DNA of 64,000 nucleotides from JBBSAT01 sp046351235 (lineage in GTDB: Bacteria; Myxococcota_A; Polyangia; Polyangiales; Sandaracinaceae), in the NCBI GenBank assembly GCA_046351235.1, contig JAXLYV010000004.1:186001-250000 (forward strand), read 5' to 3'. Below, one piece after another: positions 1 through 10,157 of the stretch (position 1 is the stretch's first letter; every line of letters begins with the position of its first letter). Both the position numbers and the translations under genes were made by a program. A model generated the notes under the pieces. The model was not told the DNA's origin. It saw only the letters and a program-made list of their open reading frames with translations, and searched no databases.

Positions 1-259
1 GGACGACGACCTGCGCGAGGTCGATGCCCGACACACCGTGCTGCTCGCTGAGCGCGCGGAGCAGCTCGACGTCGCCGACGCGCCCCGACTGCGCGACCGC
101 CGAGGCGAGCCGCTGCCCGGGCACCTTCTTCTGATCCTCGAGCAGTCCCTCGAGCTCACGCGGCGTGACGAGCTTCTGCTTCAGGAGAATCTTCCCGAGC
201 TGCTTCTTCGGATCCGGAGCGCGAGCGCCGGGGGGAGATTTGTCCTCGGGTCCGGACAT
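1..259 (-). CDS. GspE/MshE N-terminal-domain protein (3' part lost at window edge)
   Basis: The reading frame starts at ATG 257-259 on the minus strand and runs out of the window, leaving 86 visible residues. After a Pro-rich opening (MSGPEDKSPPGARAPDPKK), the segment LGKILLKQKLVTPRELEGLL and the following SAVAQSGRVGDVELLRALSE fit the helical MshEN/T2SSE N-terminal domain. That domain is found at the N-terminus of type II secretion and type IV pilus ATPases and in many stand-alone myxobacterial proteins. In ATPases it binds cyclic nucleotides or partner proteins. Whether an ATPase domain follows cannot be seen, so the role stays open. Confidence 0.75.
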   Translation of the reverse strand, partial: MSGPEDKSPPGARAPDPKKQLGKILLKQKLVTPRELEGLLEDQKKVPGQRLASAVAQSGRVGDVELLRALSEQHGVSGIDLAQVVV

Positions 260-406
260 CGCCGCGGAACGAAGATTCTATCGCGGCGCGCGCGGGCGCG
301 TCGAGCCTTTCCGGGCGCGAGAGGCCTCCCGCGCATTTCGGAAGGAGGGACGGTGGACGGCCCGTGACGGCGATGGTGACGGTGGACGAGCCGCCGCTCG
401 AGCGGG

Positions 407-898
407 TCAGAGCCCCGAGATGATCCGGAGCTCCTGGTCCTCGCGCACGATCTCGATGCGGTTGTCGGCGAGGCGCCGCGACCAGCGCTCGCCCTCGACG
501 TCACGCACCTTGAAGGAGCCCGTGTAGGTGAAGTCGACGAAGATGCGATCCGGCTGGAACGTCACGCGCCGGTAACGCATCTCGTAGCGGATGTCGACGA
601 CGTCGGTCTCCCAGCGCTGGAAGCGCTCGCGCAGCGCGCCGTAGTCGAGATCGTCGTCGGTCGAGGGCGTGCCGTTGTCGTCGAAGTAGCGCTCCGAGAC
701 GAGCCGCAGGATCGCCGCCGGGTTCCGCTCCTCGACGGCGTGGCGATAGGTCTCGACGAAGTCGATGATCTCGTGGTTCTCGGCGGTATCCGGGACGTCG
801 GTGTTCGGAATGAGCGTCGCGGCGCAGCCGGCGATGGGTGCGAGCGAGAGCGCGAGAGCGAGAGCGAGAGCGATCGGCGTGCGAGCGATGGACGGCAT
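407..898 (-). CDS. Putative lipoprotein with an NTF2-like domain
   Basis: This encodes 163 residues. The N-terminus is a signal peptide rich in Ala-Leu repeats ending in a lipobox, I-A-G-C, with Cys at about residue 25. The mature part has a helix (ENHEIIDFVETYRHAVEERN), then AAILRLVSERYFDDNG and four or five predicted strands (VTFQPDRIFVDFTYTGSFKV). This order of helix, then YFDD, then a curved sheet is typical of NTF2/SnoaL-like folds, although no catalytic residues can be named. The protein probably sits in the outer membrane or periplasm. The simple GAGCGC/GAGAGC repeat in the DNA (about 841-873) simply encodes the Ala-Leu signal peptide. Function unknown. Confidence 0.8.
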   Translation of the reverse strand: MPSIARTPIALALALALSLAPIAGCAATLIPNTDVPDTAENHEIIDFVETYRHAVEERNPAAILRLVSERYFDDNGTPSTDDDLDYGALRERFQRWETDVVDIRYEMRYRRVTFQPDRIFVDFTYTGSFKVRDVEGERWSRRLADNRIEIVREDQELRIISGL

Positions 899-996
899 TC
901 TGCCCCTTGCCCGGCGAACGGGCGGCGGCGCGGAGCGTATTCCAGGTCGCGCCGAAAAGCCCGTGCCTGGAGAAGGCCCACATCCGGATCGGCCGT

Positions 997-1449
997 TCAG
1001 GTCGGCACCGACTCCAACCAAGGCACGACCCAGGTCACGGCGTCCTCGTCGGGCGCCGGATGGTCCGTCGCGTCCAGCTCGAGACGGTCTCCGATGCGCT
1101 GGGCCCCCAGCTCGGTCAGGAGCGCGTCCCACTTCTTCGGCCCGCCGAGGAAGCTCTCCTTGTAGTTCCGATCGCCGAGGCCGATGAGGCCGTAGCGCAG
1201 GCCCGCGAGGCTCGGGCGCGCGCCCGCGAGCTCGTGGAAGAAGGGCTCGATGTTCTGCGGCAGATCGCCGATGCCGGTGGAGGAGCAGACGACGAGGACG
1301 AGCTCGCGCTCGGGCAGGCGCGCCGACTCGAGCGAGCCGCCGCGGAAGGTCTCGACGGTGTGACCACGGGCTTCGAGCGCGTCTTTCACGCAATCACCGA
1401 CCATCTCGGCATTGCCCGACTCGCTCCCGACGACGAGGAAGATCTCCAT
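997..1449 (-). CDS. Flavodoxin-like (MioC-type) FMN protein
   Basis: The product is 150 residues, the usual size of a short-chain flavodoxin. The phosphate-binding loop for FMN lies directly after strand 1 (VVGSESGNAE, residues 7-16). The later loops CSSTGIGDLP (about 55-64) and GLGDRNYKESF (about 92-102) match the 50s and 90s flavin loops. A low-potential electron-transfer role in the cytoplasm follows from the family. The partner reductase is not in this window. The downstream NTF2-like lipoprotein gene lies about 100 bp away on the same strand, which is not a convincing functional link. Confidence 0.85.
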   Translation of the reverse strand: MEIFLVVGSESGNAEMVGDCVKDALEARGHTVETFRGGSLESARLPERELVLVVCSSTGIGDLPQNIEPFFHELAGARPSLAGLRYGLIGLGDRNYKESFLGGPKKWDALLTELGAQRIGDRLELDATDHPAPDEDAVTWVVPWLESVPT

Positions 1450-1506
1450 GAAGGGCGCGAGCCTACACGCGCTCGCCGATCTGCAAAGTCCCGCCCGTGA
1501 TGCAGG

Positions 1507-2280
1507 TCACCGAGCGAAGAACACGAACAAGTCGTAGAGCGCGTGCGTGTACACGGCGACCGCGAAGCCGCGGAGGCGGAACACGAGCGTGAACCAGAGC
1601 CCGGCGAGCAGCCGGAACACGAACGACGCGAGCGTGAAGCCGTCGCCGTAGGGCCCCACGTAGTGGGCGGCCGAGAACACGGTCGCGGCGATCGGCGCGA
1701 CCACGAGCTCGGCGCCCGTGCGGCTTCCCGTCGCCTGGCGCAGCAGCCACGCGCCGCCGCCGAAGAGCACGACACGGAAGAACAGCTCCTCGTGGAATCC
1801 GGCGCCGGCGGCCATCACGACGCGCGAGAGCGGCCCGAGCGTGAGGCCACCGATCTGCGCGTGGAACACGCGGGCGACGATCCCGCCGACGACGATCATC
1901 ATCAGGCCCGCCCAGAACGTGCTCTCCACGACGACGCCGAAGAGCGCCCGGCGATCGATCTCGTGGCCGCGGCGCAGGCGCGAGCCCGCTGCGAAGAGCG
2001 CGAGGGCGACCGCGAGGGTCAGCGAGACGTAGCCCACGAGGCTCGTGTGGAGCAGCGACACGACCGTGCCCGTGACGAAGTCCGCGCCGTTGCGCAGGTC
2101 CACGACCAGGATCCCGAGGTGATAGACGAGGAAGACCGGGATCGTGAGCACGAGGCTCGTGAGCGGATCGTAGGGCGTGGTCAGCCGCGCGAGGGCGCGC
2201 CGGAACGCGCTCGCCTCGCGGGCCGGAGCGCGAGGGGACCGCGAGGGAGCGGCAGCACGTTCGGTGCGCGGAGGGGTCAT
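1507..2280 (-). CDS. CPBP-family glutamic intramembrane endopeptidase
   Basis: This 257-residue polytopic membrane protein has all three CPBP (Abi/CAAX-protease-like) signatures. They are the EExxxR box (HEELFFRVVLF, about residue 160), the FxxxH motif (FSAAHY, about 205) and a C-terminal HxxxD (HALYDL, about 245). A cytoplasmic Arg/Pro-rich tail of about 30 residues precedes the first helix. The family cleaves substrates within the membrane. In myxobacteria some members act as myxosortases that process MYXO-CTERM tails, and this window encodes four proteins with such tails, but nothing here shows that this protein is one. It is divergent from the biotinyl carrier gene across a 62-bp gap. Confidence 0.88.
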   Translation of the reverse strand: MTPPRTERAAAPSRSPRAPAREASAFRRALARLTTPYDPLTSLVLTIPVFLVYHLGILVVDLRNGADFVTGTVVSLLHTSLVGYVSLTLAVALALFAAGSRLRRGHEIDRRALFGVVVESTFWAGLMMIVVGGIVARVFHAQIGGLTLGPLSRVVMAAGAGFHEELFFRVVLFGGGAWLLRQATGSRTGAELVVAPIAATVFSAAHYVGPYGDGFTLASFVFRLLAGLWFTLVFRLRGFAVAVYTHALYDLFVFFAR

Positions 2281-2342
2281 CGACGAGGACCAACACCCGA
2301 AGGGGGAGCGAAGTTCCTTCGGTATGGTAGCGTCCGCCGCCC

Positions 2343-2834
2343 ATGAAGTACCGCGTCACCATCGAGGGTCGGGAGCGCGAGGTCGACGTCACCTTCCAGC
2401 CGAGCGGCGCCGCCGAGGTGCACCTCGACGGAAAGCGCGTCGACGTCGACGCGCGCCGGATCGGCGGGGCCGTGAGCCTGCGCTTCGGCGACCGCGTCTA
2501 CGACGTGCTCGCGGCGGGAGCCGACGAGGTCCAGATCGCCGCCGGCGCGGCGCGGACGATCGGTAGCGTCGTGAGCGAGCGCGCCGCGACCAAGCGCGGC
2601 GCCGCCGCGGGCAAGAGCGCGAAGGAGCTGCGCGCACCGATGCCGGGACGCGTGGTGCGCGTGCTCGTGAAGGCCGGCGACGAAGTGAAGGCCGGCCAGC
2701 CGCTCGTCGTGATCGAGGCGATGAAGATGGAGAACGAGCTCCGCGCGAGCGCCGCCGCGACCGTGGCCTCGGTGCACGTCTCGGAGGGCGCGAGCGTCGA
2801 AGGTCGCGCCCTCCTCGTCAGCTTCGCGGGTTGA
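2343..2834 (+). CDS. Biotin/lipoyl carrier protein (acyl-CoA carboxylase BCCP-like)
   Basis: The product is 163 residues. The C-terminal biotinyl domain spans about residues 95-163 and has the exact biotin-attachment motif E-A-M-K-M-E-N with the target Lys128. It is preceded by APMPGRVVRVLVKAGDEVKAGQPL, the usual first half of the barrel. The N-terminal half (KYRVTIEGREREVDV) resembles the linker region found before the carrier domain in propionyl-/acetyl-CoA or pyruvate carboxylase subunits. It would carry carboxybiotin between a biotin carboxylase and a carboxyltransferase. Neither enzyme is encoded next to it, so the partner must lie outside this neighbourhood. Confidence 0.9.
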   Translation: MKYRVTIEGREREVDVTFQPSGAAEVHLDGKRVDVDARRIGGAVSLRFGDRVYDVLAAGADEVQIAAGAARTIGSVVSERAATKRGAAAGKSAKELRAPMPGRVVRVLVKAGDEVKAGQPLVVIEAMKMENELRASAAATVASVHVSEGASVEGRALLVSFAG

Positions 2835-2919
2835 CGGCGCGCCCTGGCGCGCGGATGCGAGGCACCCGACCGACGGAAACGGGATCCGCGCCGGAGCTTC
2901 GTGTTACCGTCCACGGGTC

Positions 2920-3828
2920 ATGGCGGACGACGACCGCGCGCATCGCACGAGCGATGTTCCGGCCGACCTCAAGGAGGAGCGCGAGGCCTTCGTGCGGCAG
3001 TTCTTGCGCCGCGGCTTCGAGCTCACCGAGGACGTGCTCAGCGAGAACCGCGGCCTGCGCGAGCAGCTGAGCAAGCTCCAGGACGAGAACGCGCGCATGC
3101 GCGCCGCCATCGCCTCGAACGACGCGATCCGCGATCTCATCAAGCGGATCGACGGCCTCGAGGCCGAGCGCAAGGAGCTGCTCTCGCAGCGCCAGGATCT
3201 CGACGAGACCAAGCGCCTGAGCGAGGCCCGCACGAGCGAGGTCGAGCAAGAGCTGCACGACCTCGCGAACCTCTACATCGCCTCGAGCCACCTCCACGCC
3301 ACGCTCAGCGTGCGCGGCGTCGTGCGGCACATGCGCGAGCTGCTCCAGCAGCTGCTCGGCGCCGAGCGCTACGCGATCTTCGTGCTGCGCGAGCCCGATC
3401 GCGCGAGCGTGCTCGTCGCCGAGGGGATCGACGAGAGCACCGTCGTCGTGGTCGGCGAAGGCCCGATCGGCACGGCCATCGCGACGGGAAAGAGCCGCGT
3501 GGTGGACGGGCCGCCGCAACCGCCGGGCTCGCTCGAGTCGCCGCTCGCCGTCATCCCGCTGCGCGTGCGCGAGCGCGTGCTCGGCGCGATCGTCGTCGCG
3601 TCGGTCTTCGAGCAGAAAGAGCGCTGGGCGGCCGTCGATCACGAGCTGCTGGATCTCATGGGCGCCCAGGCCGGCATCGCGCTCGTCGCGGCGCGCCTGT
3701 TCGCAGGCGTCGCCGATGCGCGCGCGCTCCTGCCGGGCATCGATGCCCTGCTGAGCCCCTCGAGTGCTTCCATTCCGCCGGCCAGTCGTGCCGACGCGGA
3801 TCCGTCCCGGAGAGGTGAAGATGTCTGA
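2920..3828 (+). CDS. Coiled-coil GAF-domain sensor protein
   Basis: The 302-residue product has a charged N-terminal coiled coil (about 35-115, with heptads such as LSENRGLREQLSKLQDENARM). A GAF domain follows at about 120-265 (LSVRGVVRHMRELLQQLLGAERYAIFVL to ALVAARL). No histidine kinase, cyclase or HTH domain is attached, so any signal must pass to a partner. The stop codon overlaps the start of the CheY-like receiver gene by 8 bp (3821-3828), so the two are almost certainly co-translated. This suggests that the GAF protein and the receiver act together, possibly in motility or chemotaxis-like control. The ligand is unknown. Confidence 0.85.
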   Translation: MADDDRAHRTSDVPADLKEEREAFVRQFLRRGFELTEDVLSENRGLREQLSKLQDENARMRAAIASNDAIRDLIKRIDGLEAERKELLSQRQDLDETKRLSEARTSEVEQELHDLANLYIASSHLHATLSVRGVVRHMRELLQQLLGAERYAIFVLREPDRASVLVAEGIDESTVVVVGEGPIGTAIATGKSRVVDGPPQPPGSLESPLAVIPLRVRERVLGAIVVASVFEQKERWAAVDHELLDLMGAQAGIALVAARLFAGVADARALLPGIDALLSPSSASIPPASRADADPSRRGEDV

Positions 3829-4198
3829 TTACTCCTGTCTCGTCGTCGAGGACTCCCCGATGATGCGGCAGCTGCTCGTCTTCGCGCTGGCGCGCATCAA
3901 GCGCATCCAGGTCACGGAGGCCGAGGACGGCGTCGACGCGCTGCGCAAGCTCGCGACGAACCGCTACGACCTCATCATGAGCGACATCAACATGCCCATC
4001 ATGGATGGGCTGAAGCTGGTGAAGCGCATCCGCTCGGACGCGAACCACGCGAGCACGCCGATCATCATCATCACGACGGAAGGGTCGACCGAGGATCGTC
4101 AGCGGGCGATGGCGCTCGGGGCCAACGCCTACATCACCAAGCCGATCCAGGCGCCACAGGTGATCCAGAAGGTGAAGGAGCTCCTCAAGATCCCCTGA
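3821..4198 (+). CDS. CheY-like single-domain response regulator
   Basis: This is a stand-alone receiver of 125 residues with no output domain. The acidic pair lies at E10-D11 (VVEDSPMM), the phosphoacceptor Asp at D55 (DLIMSDINMP), the Thr switch in IIIITTEG, and the conserved Lys in AYITKP. I chose ATG 3821 because it has a good purine-rich ribosome-binding site (GGAGAGGTGAAG) directly upstream and overlaps the previous stop codon. It most resembles CheY-type receivers that bind a target protein when phosphorylated. No dedicated kinase is adjacent. Confidence 0.93.
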   Translation: MSDYSCLVVEDSPMMRQLLVFALARIKRIQVTEAEDGVDALRKLATNRYDLIMSDINMPIMDGLKLVKRIRSDANHASTPIIIITTEGSTEDRQRAMALGANAYITKPIQAPQVIQKVKELLKIP

Positions 4199-4212
4199 GG
4201 AGCGTCTCGGCG

Positions 4213-4289
4213 AAGAGTGCTCGCCCCGGAGGACCCGGACGGAAGCGGGCGCAGCCCGCGGACGGAAAGGGGCCGCAGCGGGCGAGCCG
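4213..4289 (-). repeat. Dispersed repeat family 1, copy A
   Basis: About 77 bp between two converging genes. Read on the minus strand it begins CGGCTCGCCCGCTGCGGCC and ends GCGAGCACTCTT. It has a central perfect hairpin, GCGGGC-TGC-GCCCGC (4245-4259), flanked on both sides by CCGTCC. Near-identical copies lie at 9914-9990 and 15714-15790 on the plus strand. It may also act as a bidirectional terminator here, but it has no T-tract. Confidence 0.8.
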
Positions 4290-4317
4290 AAGAGTGGATC
4301 GCGGCAGTGAACGGCGA

Positions 4318-6125
4318 TCAGCGGCGGGCGCGGCGGCGACGAAGCGCCAGGAGCGCCACCGAGGCCAGCGCGAGCGCCGTCGATCCCGCCCTGGCCGGCG
4401 ACGCCGAGCAGCCACCGCCCGAGGGCGGTGGCGTCGAGGCCGCAGGACGCAGGCAGTGCGCGCTCGCGCCGCCCGGATCACGAACGCAGCGGAAGCCAGC
4501 GCCACAGTCGCTCGCCGCCTCGCACGCGCTCGCGCACGTGCCCGCGAAGCACTCGCCGCTCGCGCACGCGGCATCCGCGTCGCACGTGGCTCCGTCGAGC
4601 GCGAGCATCGGCGTGCAGACGTGGGCCGACCCGAGCGCGGTGCACTCGAAGCCGCTCGGGCACGGCGTGCTCGTGCAATCGGCCGGCGAGCAGACGTGGT
4701 CGGCGCCGATCGCGATGCAGATGCCGTCCGGACAGTCGGCCTGCGTGAGACACGCGCCGCCGGCCGCCTGCGAGCGGTCGAGCTGGCAGTCGATCCCCTG
4801 GCAGACGAGACCGGCCGAGCAGTGCCCGAGCGCGTCGCAGGGCGTGGCGCACTCGCGGATGCCGCCGCGATCGACGCAGTGGCCGGAGCGGCAGCTCGCG
4901 TCGTCGGTGCACTCTTCGCCGAGGCCGTGAGGCGCCGGATAGATCGCCGCCGGAATGCATGCGCCGCACGCGCCGTCCGACGCCGAGCAGACCTCGCCCG
5001 AAGCGCACTGCCCGTGATCGCCGAAGCACGACGGAAGACAGCGTCGCTCGGCATCGCCCGGATCGACGCAGGTGCCCGTCCCGCACTCGGCGTTCGCCGT
5101 GCACGGCGCGCCGACGGGCAAGAGCGAGCTCGGCGTCGGTACGCACAGGCCCGTGCAGGCATCGGTCGTCTCGCAGCGCAGGCCCTCGCCGCACGCATCG
5201 CCCTCGCCCGTGGGGTCGCACGTGCGCGTGCAGATCATCCCCGCGCTCGTCGCCTCGCACTGGCCGCTCACGCAGTGGCTCGCGTCGGTGCACGCGGCGC
5301 CGTCGGCGAGGCAGCCCTCGTCGACCTGCCCGTTGCAGTCGTTGTCGGTGCCGTCGCAGACCTCGGGGTCGGGGATGCACACGTCGCCGGCGAGCTCGAG
5401 GATCGAGTCGATCCAGTCGAGGTGCTGGTAGATCGCGTTGTAGGCGCCGAGCGCCGTGCCGCAGACGGGCTCCTGGCCGGGCGAGCTGCCCGTGCCGTAC
5501 GAGACCACCCCCCAGACGCGCCCGTCCTGGGCGATGAACGGCCCTCCCGAGTCGCCCTGGCAGATGACCGGGTTCACGTGGATGTAGCCGCCGCCGACGC
5601 GCGTCACCATGCCCGTCGCGCGGTACTTGCGCGCGGCGCCGCCCCCCGGCGTCTCGCCGTAGCCGATCGCGGTGAACGACTGCTGGTCCAGCACCGAGGG
5701 ATCGTCGCGGCTGATCGTGAAGGGCGTCTCGCGCGCGGTGGTGCTCAGCACGATGAGGCCGAGGTCCTCGGCGCCGAAGCCGATCGAGTTGGTGCTGCCG
5801 GGGATGATGTGCGACGAGCGAACCGTGTAGCTGTGGTCGATGTGCTGGAAATCCGGCCCGACGAAGAGGCGCAGCTGTCGCACGGGCAGCATCTGGTCGG
5901 TCGCTTCGTCCACCAGGCAGTGGCGCGCCGTGAGCACGACGTGCGGGCTGATCAGCTCCGCAGTGCACGAGCCCGCGCCGAGGATGAGCAGATAGACGTT
6001 GTCGTCGCCCGTGTCGTACGTGCCGCCGACGATGGGCGCGCTCGACGCGGCGATGTCGTCCGGCGTCGCGACGCACGCCGAGAGGACGCCGAGCGCGAGC
6101 AAGCTCGAAGCGAGCGAGCGCGGCG

Positions 6126-6129
<4 letters not shown>
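4318..6129 (-). CDS. Trypsin-like serine protease with Cys-rich domain and MYXO-CTERM tail (third of trio)
   Basis: The product is 603 residues. A lipobox (L-S-A-C, Cys19) precedes an activation site IVGG (33-36). The S1 domain has its full triad: H70 (TARHC), D122 (AEDLGL) and S194 (GDSGGP). A MopE-type putative metal-binding motif (EVCDGTDNDCNGQVDEGC, about 255-272) is followed by roughly 280 residues of Cys-rich repeats. The end is a Gly-Gly-Gly-Cys segment, one transmembrane helix and an Arg cluster, which fits a MYXO-CTERM sorting tail. ATG 6129 overlaps the upstream stop by 4 bp (ATGA), indicating translational coupling. It is probably an exported, surface-anchored endopeptidase for defence, predation or matrix processing. 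Substrate unknown. Confidence 0.92.
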
Positions 6130-7970
<1,841 letters not shown>

Positions 7971-7975
7971 CGACA

Positions 7976-9883
7976 CTACCTCCGAGCGTTCCGCGCCTGA
8001 CGGCGACGACGCGCGACCAAGCCCATCAACCCTAGCAGGAGCGCGGCTCCCGCGGTGCGCTCGCGCTCGCCGGCGCGGACGCCGACGCTGCACCCGCCGC
8101 TGCTCGGCGGCGCAGCCGGCGCCGCCGGCTCCACGCAGTACGCCGCCGATCCGTCCTCCGTGCGCACGCACGCGAGACCGATGCCGCAGATCGAGTCGGT
8201 GCCGCACGAGCGCGTGCACACGTTCTCTCCGGTTGCCGGGCTCGGCTGACAGGACTGCGAGATGCAGTCGGCGTCGGCCGTGCACGACGTTCCGAGCAGG
8301 CCGCGCATCGGCGCACAGACGTGGGCCGGGCCCGCGTCGAGGCACTCGAAGCCGTCGGCGCACACGTGACCATCGGCCGTCGACGGGCCGCAGAGCTCGG
8401 AGCACCAGCTCAGCTCGCCGAGCCGCGCGCAGAAGAGATTGTGCGCGCAGTCGTCCCATCGATCGCTGAACACGCAGAGATCGCCCGCCTGCCCGCGCGC
8501 GCCCGCCACGCAGTGATCGACACGGCAGTGATAGCCCGCCGCGCAGCCCGCGTCGTCGGTGCAGGCCTGCGTGCAGTAGCGGCGGTTGCCGTCCTCGAGG
8601 CAGTTGCCGGAGACGCAGTCGCTCGCCGCCGTGCAGACCTCGCCGAGCGCGTGGCCACCGCGGACGAGATCCGCCGAGAGGCACCCGCCGCACTGGCCCG
8701 GCGAAGCGACGCAGACTTCGCCCTCGGCGCACTCGCCAGCGTTGCCCGTGCAGGGCGAGAGGCAGCGGTGCACGCCGTCGCCCGGGTCGATGCAGCGGAA
8801 GCTCGCGCACTGCGACGACGAGCTGCAGCTCGCGCCCTCCGGCAGCGCGTGATCGCCCTCGATCGGCACGCAGTAGCCGTTGCAGCCCGAGTCGGTGTCG
8901 CAGAAGAGGCCCGGCTCGCAGCCGAACGTCGGATGACGCGCGTCGCACTCCGCCGTGCAGATGCGGCCCGCCGTCGTGCTGCGGCACATGCCGCCGACGC
9001 AGTCGGCGTCCGTCGCGCAGCCGCCGCCGAGCTGCGTGCAGATCTCGTCGACCTGGCCGTTGCAGTCGTTGTCGTGGCCGTCGCAGACCTCGGGGCCGTC
9101 GTTGGCGCAGCCGCCGCCCTCTTCGATCGCCATGTCGATGAGCGGCAGGTAGGCATCGATCGCCTGGTACGCGCCGTAGCCCGAGCCGCAGGTACCGTTG
9201 CCGAACGAGACGACGCCGCCCACCTGGCCGTCGGCGGTGATGAGCGGCCCTCCCGAGTCGCCCTGGCAGGTGACGGCGCCGACGTAGAGGAGGTGGTTGC
9301 GCGTGTCGACGCTGCGCACGGTGCCGGTCGTGGTGTACTTGCGCCCGTAGCTGCCCGACGGGATCTGACCGAACCCGGTCGCGGTGAACGTCGTGCCGGC
9401 GAGCGCCGCGGGAGACTCGCGGCGGATCGGGATCGGCGTCACGTCGGTGACGCCCGAGACGAGGACGAGGACGGCGACGTCCTGACCGACGAGCGCGCCG
9501 CTGAGGCCGCCCGCACCGCCCTCGGTCCAGACACCGGGCGTCGTGTAGACCGACTGCACGCGGAGCACGCGGCCTGCGCTGCCGGCTTGGCCGGCGTAGT
9601 CGCCGATGCCGACCACGAAGGCGCTCGCGGGCGAGGGGCCCGAGGCGCCCGAGTCCTGCACGCAGTGCTTGGCGGTGAGGACCACGCGCTCGTCGATCAG
9701 CGTGCCGCTGCACAGGCCTCCGCGGCTCTGCACCCAGACGACCGCCGGGTTGCCGCCCGGCGTGCCGCCGACGATCGGCGCGGGCTCGGCCTCCGTGCCT
9801 GCGCTCGCCGCACACCCTGCGGAAACGGCAGCCAGGCTCGTGACGAGGAATGCGAAGCGACGGGCGAGGAGCGTTCGTGACAT
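7976..9883 (-). CDS. Trypsin-like serine protease with Cys-rich domain and MYXO-CTERM tail (first of trio)
   Basis: This is the promoter-proximal member, with 635 residues. The lipobox is V-S-A-G-C (Cys24). IVGG (37-40) is followed by the triad H73 (TAKHC), D135 (GQDVAV) and S210 (CQGDSGGP). A MopE motif (EVCDGHDNDCNGQVDEIC) and Cys-rich repeats lead to a Ser-Gly-Gly-Cys segment, a helix (LLLGLMGLVARR) and basic residues. Start 9883 was chosen because the signal peptide begins there; further upstream is the dispersed repeat. All three triads are intact, so none of the copies looks decayed. One transcript from the 9884-10157 region probably serves all three genes. Confidence 0.92.
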   Translation of the reverse strand: MSRTLLARRFAFLVTSLAAVSAGCAASAGTEAEPAPIVGGTPGGNPAVVWVQSRGGLCSGTLIDERVVLTAKHCVQDSGASGPSPASAFVVGIGDYAGQAGSAGRVLRVQSVYTTPGVWTEGGAGGLSGALVGQDVAVLVLVSGVTDVTPIPIRRESPAALAGTTFTATGFGQIPSGSYGRKYTTTGTVRSVDTRNHLLYVGAVTCQGDSGGPLITADGQVGGVVSFGNGTCGSGYGAYQAIDAYLPLIDMAIEEGGGCANDGPEVCDGHDNDCNGQVDEICTQLGGGCATDADCVGGMCRSTTAGRICTAECDARHPTFGCEPGLFCDTDSGCNGYCVPIEGDHALPEGASCSSSSQCASFRCIDPGDGVHRCLSPCTGNAGECAEGEVCVASPGQCGGCLSADLVRGGHALGEVCTAASDCVSGNCLEDGNRRYCTQACTDDAGCAAGYHCRVDHCVAGARGQAGDLCVFSDRWDDCAHNLFCARLGELSWCSELCGPSTADGHVCADGFECLDAGPAHVCAPMRGLLGTSCTADADCISQSCQPSPATGENVCTRSCGTDSICGIGLACVRTEDGSAAYCVEPAAPAAPPSSGGCSVGVRAGERERTAGAALLLGLMGLVARRRRQARNARR

Positions 9884-9913
9884 GGCGGCTTTCGGTGGGC
9901 GGCCCCGACGGAT

Positions 9914-9990
9914 CGGCTCGCCCGCTGCGGCCCCTGCCGTCCGCGGGCTGCGCCCGCTCCCGTCCAGGACCTCCGGTGCGAGCACTCTTT
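9914..9990 (+). repeat. Dispersed repeat family 1, copy B
   Basis: This is about 77 bp and closely similar to copy A (4213-4289, inverted) and copy C (15714-15790). It shares the opening CGGCTCGCCCGCTGCGGCCC, the hairpin GCGGGC-TGC-GCCCGC at 9943-9957 and the end GCGAGCACTCTT. It lies in the divergent intergenic region between the protease operon and the histidine kinase gene, so here it cannot be a shared terminator. Confidence 0.8.
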
Positions 9991-10021
9991 GCCTTGTACT
10001 GCAAAGCGCGAGCCGAGCGAT

Positions 10022-10054
10022 GGAGCGCGTGCGCGCGCGATTCGCGCACGCTCC
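10022..10054. other. Strong imperfect inverted repeat in a divergent promoter region
   Basis: GGAGCG-CG-TGCGCG is followed by a 7-nt loop and CGCGCACGCTCC. This gives a 12-bp stem with a two-base bulge on one arm. It sits about midway between the divergent protease and histidine kinase genes. It could be an operator or an RNA hairpin in either leader. Nothing further is visible. Confidence 0.45.
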
Positions 10055-10157
10055 GTCAGAGCGCGAACGATGCCCGCGGTGCGCTCGTCAGCGTTTGCAC
10101 GCCCCGTGCGTTCACTCACGAACAACCGGGGAGGTGGCGACCGGCGACCGATCGGCG

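Noticed and set aside
841..873. Simple GAGCGC/GAGAGC repeat
   Set aside because: It encodes the Ala-Leu repeats of a signal peptide and needs no separate explanation.
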